Assembly: GCF_000003195.3 (NCBI RefSeq)
Contig: NC_012872.2
Location: 5,642,001 to 5,706,000, forward strand
Length of the DNA stretch: 64,000 nt
Direction: 5' to 3'
Origin: Sorghum bicolor
Lineage: Eukaryota; Streptophyta; Magnoliopsida; Poales; Poaceae
Shown: positions 55,611-64,000 of the stretch, piece after piece
How positions within the stretch are numbered: the stretch's first letter is position 1
Layout: each line of letters starts with the position of its first letter
The notes under the pieces: generated by a model
What the model saw: the letters and a program-made list of their open reading frames with translations, nothing else
Told to the model about the DNA's origin: nothing
The model's database searches: none
Translations under genes and position numbers: made by a program

Positions 55611-57917
55611 TGCGCCGTCGCACATGTGTATTTCTTCCAACAGAGAGCTACATATATACGGCTACTAAGCTACTAGGATACATAGATTTGGGGTGAGAAT
55701 ATGGTGCAAGCAAGCACAAGCATATATAGAGGGGGTATAGTGATCTGACTGATCAGACAAATGCCTTCTACTCCAACTCTACTGTGGGGTATCGCTTGCT
55801 TAGATGATAGAGCGAGGGGGCATTCATGCGGCATCTCCGCTGTAGAGACGAGTGCTTGGTTAGATGGTATATATATAGAGTTCATAGATGGCATCTCCAC
55901 ACCCTCTTGGGGCTCACTCCGCTCAACATGCATATATAGACCGTGCCAAGGCTTCCAGCCTTCTTCTTGATCAGTCAACATCATATACCTCCTATAGTCC
56001 TATTCAATAAATAAATAAATAAATAAAGCTTTGCGTGTTGTGTGTTGTCACCAAATTGTTAGGGAGAAGCTGACCATTCATGTGGAGGAGGATTGCTGAA
56101 CTTGAGATTGTTAGTCTGAGGGATTAATAGGACATTTAATTTGTGGGTGTAGCGGTCCATATGTGAGGTAGCTACCCTATACATGGGATCATATCATTCC
56201 TCGTATTAGGGTCCATAATCACTAGTTCTAGAAAAATAAGGTTGTTGATAGAACAACCTAGTGTCATTATGAAATTAAACAAAGTGGTTTGGCTTTGGAC
56301 TTACAAAAGGAATGAACTATCAATAACCTACCTATCTTTAGCATGAGGACCTTGATATTATTACAAATAACGAAGACCGTGTACTAAAAAGTGTGACGGG
56401 TTTAATTAGACTCCTATTTGTAGTTGTGTTCTTATTTCTAAACACAGTACAAACATATATAGACACGAATATCTCAACCTGCCAGATGGACGTGTGGGCG
56501 GACGATGAACACTGAGGCCTGAACATAGATTAGGGTTGAAAATGATGCAATTTGAGAGTATATTAGGACTGGCGTGACACACCCCTGACAAGTTTGAGAA
56601 CTATGATGCAATTTGTGTTTAGAGAAGTTTGATCGAGGACAACCATGAACTTTACTTTGTAAATTAGTTATGACTATTTTTTTAAAAAAATATTTATGTG
56701 TTCAATGATTAGCCAAAAGTTTACGTTAAAATTTCAAGAAGGATTATGATACATATGAAATGATGGAATGAGTGTTAAGCTCAATTTGTGGAAATTCTCT
56801 ATTCAATAGTTTTGAGATGGATTTGTTAACATTGTTTGATGAGGACTAAAGTTTTAGCCCTTGGAGATAATTTTATAGAACTTTAAAAAAAATGCGACCA
56901 GTCTTTGTGCAACTACTGTGATCAATCTGTAATGTTATATGTGTACAGTTTTCTGATTATTCTTATGTATGTGACCAACTAAGCTAGACAACTCAATTGC
57001 ATCTTATTTGCTAATTTTCTTGTTGGACCGTAATTTATTTCGGCGTTTTGAACCTATCAAATGGTCGAATCGTTATTATATTTATGAATGTGCACAACAC
57101 ATTATTAATTTACCCTTATATATATATAAGCCGTTGCGGAGATCTCTGTTGAAAGTTTAGGTAAAACAGTTACGGAAACAGAAGCGCTATTTTGTAGAGA
57201 TACTTTTTGGGCTAAAAAAATGGCCATGACAATTTTGCTGTGACGGCACGGAACGTAAACTGGCGCCCTTTTGTGACACTAGAACGGAGTTTTTGCTTGA
57301 TGAGACGGACTCCTGGCCTCAAGTGGCAACGCATGACGGGTTATATATATACATACGTATCTGTAGTTTGGGCGGGCGGTTGGCTTGGCCGACTGGCCGG
57401 ATCGCCCGGTCGGCCGCCTCGTTTTTATGACAATTTCAAGTGAGTTTTATTAAAGTGTCACATAAGTATTTTTAATGATATGACAAAGAGAAGAAATAGT
57501 TGACATAGTTATCAACTCTCTGTGAGTTTTTTTTTTTACGAGTGAACTCTCTGTGAGGTTTAAACCAGATGTTTTTGAAACCATAGAATGAAACTCTCTA
57601 TTGAGGATGAGTATTTTATACAAGTTTTATTTCATTTCATATGAGCGCAACTAGTAGACTCTATGGTTGCTTGGATAAAGATTGTGGTGATCCTTGAATA
57701 AAGGTTTTCGTAAAAATAAACTTAAACAACTTTTCTAATTTGATATCTATAATTATCGGCGACCTATTATGGATTTCTCGGTCGTTCATATTTTTTCAAA
57801 ACTTGGCACACATCCATAGTGCATATAAATATATACTCACGTGAAAAAGTTAAGATGTAAACTTAAACTAGAATATATCACTGAATGAAAATATGAGTAT
57901 CAGAATGTCGTCTTTTA
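55611..57917. other. Long spacer without recognised genes
   Basis: It contains an AAAT microsatellite (about 56004-56026) and a short CTCTCTGTGAG duplication near 57518-57558. Frames are short and lack domains. No terminal repeats were found over these 2.3 kb, which is unusual for the window. Confidence 0.45.
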
Positions 57918-58160
57918 GGTCTTGTTTAGTTCACCCCGAAAACCAAAAAGTTTTCAAGATTCCACGTCACATCGAATCTTGCGGCATATGCATGGAGCAT
58001 TAAATATAGACGAAAACTAAAACTAATCACACAGTTTATCTGTAAATCGCGAGACGAATCTTTTGTTCCTAGTTAGTCTATGATTGGACAATATTTACCA
58101 CAAACAAACGAAAGTGCTACAGTAGCGAAATCTAAATTTTTTTCACATCTAAACAAGGCC
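57918..58160. mobile_element. MITE, GGCC family, TSD TTA
   Basis: Starts GGTCTTGTTTAGTTCACC, ends CACATCTAAACAAGGCC, with TTA at both flanks (57915-57917, 58161-58163). Confidence 0.88.
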
Positions 58161-58430
58161 TTAGTGTACATGAACCTAAAATTTACTATTTTCTTCGTTC
58201 GAAAATAAATGTAGGTCTCACTTTTTGACGAGCTAAACTTTTTTTGAGTTCCAGTGATCACCGCCAAAAAAACCCTCCCCATACCTTCCTTTCCGCGCGA
58301 TCGTACCTCCTCCTGGAAGAGCAGTATGATCGGGAACACAGCAAGGCGACCCAGCACCACGCCCTCATGGCCACCGGCGGAGAGCAAGGCGACCCACTAG
58401 GCCACTACTACACCCTGGTTTGAATGTTTG

Positions 58431-58681
58431 GGCTTTGTTTAGTTCCACCCAAAAACTCAAAATTTTTTAAGATTTCTCGTCACATCGAATGTTTGAACGC
58501 ATACATAAAGCATTAAATATAAACGAAAACAAAAATTAATTACACAGTTTATCTGTAATTTGCGAGACGAATCTTTTGAGCTTAGTTAGTCTATGATTGG
58601 ACAATATTTGTCAAATACAAACGAAAACGAAAATGCTACAGTAACAAAAAAAACAAAATTTTTCAGGAACTAAACAAGGCC
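58431..58681. mobile_element. MITE, GGCC family, TSD TTG
   Basis: Starts GGCTTTGTTTAGTTCC, ends GGAACTAAACAAGGCC, flanked by TTG (58428-58430, 58682-58684). It lies about 350 bp upstream of locus H. Confidence 0.88.
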
Positions 58682-58923
58682 TTGATTGGGTTGTTCCACA
58701 AAGACCCTAGGGTTGGTACTGAACCCTGAACCGTTCTGTGATCGACGGATAAAGCGGGCCTCGACGGTTGTAACTTTCAAACGTGTGGTGACCATGCATG
58801 CCAGCTTCTGCACTCAAACCTTTTGAATTTCAAAACAACAACAAAATCTAGTCTAGTTTTACAACGAACTAGCTACAAACAGGGATAGGCATCCTACACT
58901 CGGCCAAGGTTTTGATTTTTGAA

Positions 58924-58937
58924 CATATATATATATA
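58924..58937 (+). promoter_or_regulatory. TATA box of locus H
   Basis: ATATATATATATAC about 95 nt upstream of the ATG at 59028, followed by a C-rich leader. Confidence 0.5.
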
Positions 58938-59027
58938 CCCCCAACGCAGTGGCCTTTAATTTGCTGCCCGTACGTCCTTCCTTCCCGGCCTCTCCCTCAA
59001 CGGCTACCCCACAACGTACGACGGGCA

Positions 59028-60150
59028 ATGACGACCGAGGCCACCACCATCACGACCACGACGACGATCGCCGCGGCGGCGGCACGCTGCCGTACCGTCC
59101 GGCTCTTCGTGGACGACTCAACGGAGCGCGTGGTGCTCGCGGAGGCCGGCGAGGGCGCCGCCGCCTTCATCCTCTCCGTCCTCGCCGACCCCCGTGCCGC
59201 CGTCGAGGCGCTGCTCCGTGAGGATCCCGCCTTCGCCGCGGCCGGCTGCTACGCCAGTCTCTCCGCCTTCGAGTCCCTCTCCCTCCTGCCGCGGTCCGTC
59301 GCTTCCTCCTCCGTCGCACCGGTGCTGCCGCGGGCCTGCAGGAGGCCAGCGGCCAGCAAGGGCGGCGGCAGGGGCATCATGGCGTGGCGCCTCTTCCGGT
59401 GCGACCACCTCTGGTGCCGCTGCAGCGACGTCGCGTCACGGACGCCCGGCTCCGCGTGCCCCTGCGCGTCCTGCGGGGGGAGGCGCGACACGGAGCTCCA
59501 CTTCCTCGAGGCATCCTTCTACCGCCGCCCCGACGGGTCCGCCGTCACCGCGGGCCGCGGCGCCGGGCGGAGCGGGGACACCTTCTACCGCTGCAAGGCG
59601 CGCGACGCCGAGCGCGGCAGGGACTTCCTGCCGTGCCGCTACCGCGTCACGGACGAGCGCGGGGTCCGGTGCCAGCTCTGCCACGGCCTCACCTCCGTGG
59701 AGGTCAAGTGCGCCAAGGCCGGCGGCGGCGGCGGCGGCGGCGAGCCGGCCGGGTCCGCATGCCGCTACGCCATCCTCGACGACCTCACCGTCATCAGGCC
59801 CGTCGTCGTCAGCGCCGGCGGACTCAGCGTCGCCGCGCTGTTCTCCGCCGCCGGCGTCACGGTCGACCCTGCCACCGTGCGCGAGGTGGATGTGCCCTTC
59901 GGGTACAAGGAGGTGCGCGCCGTCTCTCGATCGCTTCCCATTTGTCGGCCGTCTCTCGATGATGATGAATCGAAGCTAATTATTGTCTCTTCTTACTGCT
60001 GTGCTGGTTGCCGATCACTTGTCACAGGCCCTCGGCATGATCTGGGCTTCGCTGCACTCCAAGGCCGTTCTAACCAACGTCTTCCGCTCCGCCGTCGTCG
60101 CCGGGGCCGCCGCCGCCACCACCACCGATGATCGCCATTCGCCAGTGTAG
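59028..60150 (+). CDS. Divergent DUF674 family protein with two Cys4 clusters (locus H)
   Basis: Exon 1 is 59028-59912 and exon 2 is 60028-60150, encoding 335 residues. The phase-0 intron of 115 nt starts GTGCGC after a GAG codon and ends TTGTCACAG. An open frame continues through the intron, but the acceptor and the exon 2 homology favour splicing. The N-terminus keeps the family start (VRLFVDDSTERVVLAEAGE, 24-42; AAFILSVLADP). A first cluster (FRC125, C130, C132, C144, C146, C149) is followed about 40 residues later by a second (FYRC189, C203, C215, C218) that matches the single cluster of the other loci. A Gly tract, the AILDDLTVIRPVVVS block and FGYKE follow. Exon 2 is diverged (ALGMIWASLHSKAVLTNVF) with an Ala/Thr-rich tail. 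Exons are strongly GC-rich. Function unknown; the extra cluster suggests a second metal-binding module (inference). Confidence 0.88.
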
Positions 60151-60478
60151 TTTCTCATCTCTCTGTCAGCGCAGGCTTTTTGCAAGGTGCTTAGCCACAG
60201 AGTGTCGTGTTCTTTCGCTTGACAGTAGTAGCTTAATAACTACAGTACCCGAGTAGAGTTGGTTGAGAATCTGTGAACGACAAAAGGGAAGCTTTCTGAT
60301 GTTGTAAGACTTTGATTTTGTTCTAATAAATTCCTGTAGGGGCTCTCAAGCCCTTCCCGTTCCATAAAAAAAAAAAACTGTGAAGTTTGCATTTGATGTG
60401 TCTGGTTGCTGATCTGGCTCTGGTTCGGTGCCGCCTCGGTAGTAATGTCAACTGTAAACAGAGTTTTTATCAGTGTCC
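60151..60478 (+). other. 3' region of locus H with a retroelement-like tail
   Basis: AATAAATTCC near 60325 may be the polyadenylation signal. GTAGGGGCTCTCAAGCCCTTCCC followed by twelve A residues (60366-60377) looks like a short non-LTR element 3' tail, or the genomic imprint of one. Confidence 0.4.
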
Positions 60479-60852
60479 AGCAACTCCAACAGTTTGCTAA
60501 CATTCACTTGGCAAATCTATAGTTTTGACAAATTTCAAAACCAAATACCAAATGAAAAACGAGACCTTCTCCAACAGTTTGCTATTTGAGCTTGGCAAAA
60601 GAACTTGGCATCCTAGGATTTTGCCAAAATCATAAAATTGAGCCTCCAACAAGTTGGCAAAATTAGTTGGCAAATTGGGATACACGTAATGCCAAGCGAT
60701 GGAGGACTTGGCATATTTGCCAAGTGAAGGGGGAATTTTGCCAAGCTCACAAAATTGCCAAGTAGTTTTGCCAACTTGTTGGAGGCTGTTTTTTATGGTT
60801 TTGGCAAAAATCTTATGATGTCAAGTACTTTTAGCAAACTGTTGGAGTTGCT
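60479..60852. mobile_element. TIR element, AGCAACTCCAACAGTTTGCT ends
   Basis: The left AGCAACTCCAACAGTTTGCT and right AGCAAACTGTTGGAGTTGCT ends are perfect complements over 20 nt. The interior has many TTGGCAAA / TTTGCCAA motifs in both orientations. It is about 374 bp long and non-coding. The target duplication is unclear. Confidence 0.8.
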
Positions 60853-61069
60853 CTAAGAAGATAATCTAGCATATCCTTTCCAAATTGTGCTGATTGTTAC
60901 AACACCATTGGAGATCGGCATGGCAGACGATGAGATGAACCGCTGCTTGTACGGGAGAAGGAAATAGATCCAGCATTTTTCTTTTTATTGAGGGGTAGAA
61001 CTAGCAGCTGTCGTGGATCCAGGGGCGTGAGACTGCTCTGTCTTTCTTCTAACACGCTCTGGAGTACAT
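60853..61069. other. Spacer
   Basis: Nothing recognised. Confidence 0.4.
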
Positions 61070-61275
61070 ATGTTTAGTTCGCGAATTTTTTTGGTTCCGA
61101 TTACTGTAGCACTTTCGTTTGTATTTGATAATTATTGAACTAATTAGCTCAAAAGATTCATCTCTCAAATTACAAGCAAACTGTGCAATTAGTTATTTTT
61201 TAATCTATATTTAATGCTCTATACATGCGTCTAAAGATTTAATATGACGGAGAATCTTGAAAAAATTTGTAAACT
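61070..61275. mobile_element. Degenerate MITE, GGCC family
   Basis: ATGTTTAGTTCGCGAA at the left with the core TACTGTAGCACTTTCGTTTG. The right end is lost at the next element. Confidence 0.6.
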
Positions 61276-61583
61276 GAGCATCTGCGGCAGTTGGAGAAAA
61301 CTTACCCCAAAAACTAGCTATTGGGCAAAACATGTTTTGGGGTTTTGAAGATCTTCCCTCCAGTAGAATGAAAAAAAAAAATCTAATCTCCAATGAGAGA
61401 AATAGTGGATTGAGGAATGAAAAGTCTTCCCTTTATTTGAGTGGTGGGAGACAGGATTTGAGGGATCAAGAAAAAAAATTCTCATTATGTTTGGGTTTCG
61501 AGAACTACTAGAGTTACAAGATTTCTAAAATAACTATTTTTTCTTGTCATTGGAGTTAGAAAAGGGGACTGCAGGAGATGGTC
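61276..61583. mobile_element. TIR element, GAGCATCTGCGGCAGT ends
   Basis: The left GAGCATCTGCGGCAGTTGG end and the complement of the right GACCATCTCCTGCAGTCCCC end are similar. The interior is AT-rich and non-coding. Confidence 0.55.
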
Positions 61584-62585
61584 CAGTCAGCCTAACTTTG
61601 GCTGAGGGACAATACGACAAGTACGGAGTAGGTAAGAAAAGCTATCGAGTTTCCGTCCAATCAGTTTGTTTGTTTTCCGAGTCTCTTTGAATGCTTGTGT
61701 TGATGTGCTCTCTGTGTTGAAATCTTAACTCAAAATTGCATGTTTCAGAGACAGTAATATACATTTTGTTACGGGCATGTTATGTGTAAAATGCTATCCA
61801 AGTCAAGACGCCACCTGTTTTATCCACAAGTTGTTCCCTTAACTTCTGTTCAAACTGCCACAATGTAACCAGACATTTATCGAAGCTGTCACGTAGCCAA
61901 CATGACATTTATCGAAGCTGTCACGTAGCCAACATGACATTTATCGAAGCTGTCACGTAGCCAACATGGAAAGTACCATCATAATTTCACAACCTACGTA
62001 ATATTTATTAAAGTTGCTAGTACTAAGCATTGACCAAGGGCGTTTAGTTTGCAAGACAAGCCCGTCTATAATCATCTGATAGTCGCACCTTGTTCGTTCG
62101 TTTGGCTGATAAGCCATGATAAAAATATTGTTGACTGATTTATTATGAGAGAAAAACACTGCTCAATAACTAATAGATTCGGCTGATAAGCTCATAAGTA
62201 GCGCTACGATACAAGCAATCTTGAGGACGCGCTCAAGGGAAAAAAAAACATCCGGACAAACGTCGATCACAAACCAGACGCGTCGTTTTGCAGCAATCTC
62301 ACATGTACTAACAATTTATGGGCGTTAAATAAATGGGGACTAGCAAGTAGTACCATCAAGAAACAATTTACAAGATACTGATGTGCACAAGCACAAACAC
62401 ATAAGCGCAGCTATTAAAACAATACTCTTCCACAACTTTGGCGTGTTATGCATCTCGTATAAATTTATCAGGGTCCAAATATTGCATATTCTATACCATG
62501 CAAAAATAGAATGCTGCAATACTAAAAAACTATAGCTATCCCTTGAGAACCCAGAGCTTTTGTCATGAACACTTGAACTGCTGTC
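61584..62585. other. Spacer downstream of the AspRS gene
   Basis: Holds the 32-bp triplicate listed separately and the probable 3' untranslated region of the synthetase gene at its right end. No other gene. Confidence 0.45.
61872..61967. repeat. Three perfect 32-bp tandem copies
   Basis: The unit GACATTTATCGAAGCTGTCA + CGTAGCCAACAT is repeated at 61872-61903, 61904-61935 and 61936-61967 without mismatch. Confidence 0.95.
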
Positions 62586-63990
62586 TCACGAAGTAGAGTT
62601 GGGGAAGGCGAGATCCTTCAGTTGCTGTGGGTCTACAGCTGATGGTGCTTTGGTGAGTGCACACTGAGCAGTCGTCGTCTTGGGGAAAGCAATCACATCT
62701 CGGATCGAGCTCTCACCAGCCAAAAGCATCACCAACCGATCCAATCCATAAGCAATGCCTCCTGCAATGACATACCCAGAAAATAAGAAAAAACAGCAAA
62801 TACTATGCATAACAGTATAAGATATAAATAGCTCTATAATATTGGGAACCAGTGTTACACTATCTTAGAATCAATTCACTATCGGAAGGTGTATGATGAG
62901 AAATATATGGAATTGCTCTAAAAGAGCTTTTATAATTTGAGTAGCAGTTTAGTGAAGAAGAGAAACACCAAAAAAGATAGTTCAGCAAACTAGCTATAGG
63001 TACTAAGACTCAAGTACTCATGGAGTTTATTGTGATTGAACAGCCATACCATGTGGAGGAGCACCCATGTCGAAGCATTCTAAAAGGTAGCCAAATTTCT
63101 CCTCTGCCTGCATTAGAAACAAGGAATAGTGTGAGAGGTCACAAAATAATGAGCACCACCAAATACAGCGTCACTGCATCAGCATATTCTCCATGCTAAC
63201 GATCTTAAGCAGAACAAGGATAAAGAAAAGGACAGTTTTGAAGGAAGTTGCCAGTTACAACTTTGGCCATCAAATTTGTAAGCATATACACCTACAACAT
63301 GACTTTCATTCTGTTAACTTGGGCATGTAATGAAGCCAGTTAAACAATTTGAGGCTGCCAAACAATTAGTAACAGATGGGGTGCAACAAATTGATGGGAG
63401 CATACTTGAATCCAAGCATATTAAGGAGACAAATTGGACAGACAAACACAATGTCAAGTTAACAGCAAAGTCTTGGTGCCTAAACAGTTTTCAGGTATGC
63501 AGCCATCTAAAAGCACATCAGCAGACTTAGATTTCACCTGAATTTAGAGGTACTACACCTGAATTGAACAATTAGTAAAAATAAAATCATGGGCAGCATG
63601 CATATGTACCCACAAGGGGAAGGGAGGGCATAGAAAAGAGCATGTGTGATGAATTTATAAAGCATTATTTTAATTATGACTTGTTATGCTCTGAGTTAAC
63701 AAAAGCAGAAAAGATGTAGCAGCCTCCCTCGCAAAAAAAAATAGCAGCCTAAGACATCCTTATTTCAACAAAATAAAAATATAGCTGTTTTTTCAATTTC
63801 AGCTAATAACACGATCTATGAGAGTTGAGAACCAAAAGCATGATTGCTATCATAACGAGGGCAGTCCAGATCATATAAACTGTGAGCAAGCCGATAGCTG
63901 AAGTCATACCTGTTCAGGCGAGATACCAATGATCTCAAAAATTCTTTGTTGTACATCACTTTTGTAGATTCTCAAACTTCCCCCTCCAAT
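62586..63990 (-). CDS. Aspartyl-tRNA synthetase, bacterial/organellar type (3' end, partial)
   Basis: Three C-terminal exons on the minus strand: 63990-63910, 63107-63050 and 62761-62586. They join in phase and all have AG/GT borders; the gene continues beyond the right edge. The first encodes [20 protein letters not shown], the second [20 protein letters not shown], the third [20 protein letters not shown] then [20 protein letters not shown] and a stop. These are the hallmarks of bacterial-type AspRS: the GGGSLRI motif, the APPH segment and class II motif 3 (GIAYGLDR, whose Arg contacts ATP). Such enzymes charge tRNA-Asp, and in plants this type serves chloroplasts and mitochondria. The N-terminal targeting peptide is outside the window. 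The 802-nt intron between the first two exons contains no further exon that I can see. Confidence 0.93.
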
Positions 63991-64000
63991 CTAAAAGGAC

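Noticed and set aside
59194..59979. 261-codon frame in locus H in another reading frame
   Set aside because: Low-complexity Ser/Ala/Pro/Arg composition; the overlapping frame has DUF674 landmarks.
61872..61967. CRISPR-like array
   Set aside because: The three units are directly adjacent with no spacers, in a plant nuclear context.

Overview
This window looks like nuclear DNA of a panicoid grass, most likely Sorghum or a close Andropogoneae relative. The reasons are GC-rich short genes with small introns, an AT-rich intergenic background, and dozens of copies of a roughly 230-250 bp inverted-repeat element whose ends read GGCCTTGTTTAGTT and AACTAAACAAGGCC. The species call is inference from repeat content; no database was consulted. 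I see no bacterial-type operons, CRISPR array, rRNA or tRNA gene.

The backbone is a dispersed tandem array of DUF674 genes, a plant family of unknown function. I find eight loci. Locus A (about 2578-3230, minus) is a pseudogene broken by a deletion and an inserted MITE. Loci B (17588-18501, minus), C (26141-26954, minus) and F (47728-48630, minus) are intact two-exon genes. Locus D (35137-36327, plus) has two frame disruptions. Locus E (41085-41189, minus) is an orphan second exon. Locus G (54604-55482, minus) has one 1-nt frameshift. Locus H (59028-60150, plus) is a divergent longer member with two Cys4 clusters. All share one design: a large first exon with a Lys-Leu-Leu-Ile-Asp start motif and a C..C..CPxC(G) cluster, a short phase-0 intron after a Glu codon, and a small second exon that usually encodes GLxILKASLQSK.

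Two other host genes are present. One is an F-box gene (36665-38017, minus) lying between D and E. The other is the 3' end of a bacterial-type, probably organellar, aspartyl-tRNA synthetase (62586-63990, minus, running off the right edge).

The rest is mostly transposable elements. A 4.6-kb autonomous-type hAT element (28583-33198) has a perfect 8-bp target duplication and a six-part transposase model that keeps phase throughout, broken by one in-frame stop. It sits inside an older TIR element. A 1,027-bp non-autonomous hAT (51440-52466, perfect 8-bp duplication), a 562-bp hAT-like element (48807-49368), a non-autonomous CACTA-like element (19249-21034), the 3' end of a LINE (about 15230-16768), an LTR-retrotransposon remnant (about 39080-39620), Stowaway-like elements and several foldback elements complete the picture.

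The region from 5.1 to 13.4 kb is almost entirely stacked MITEs and carries a 1.7-1.8-kb segmental duplication. A second duplicated pair lies at 41.3-41.9 and 45.5-46.1 kb. Loci B and C appear to be a tandem duplication of gene plus upstream DNA, so the B copy serves as an empty-site reference for the nested insertions in the C copy.
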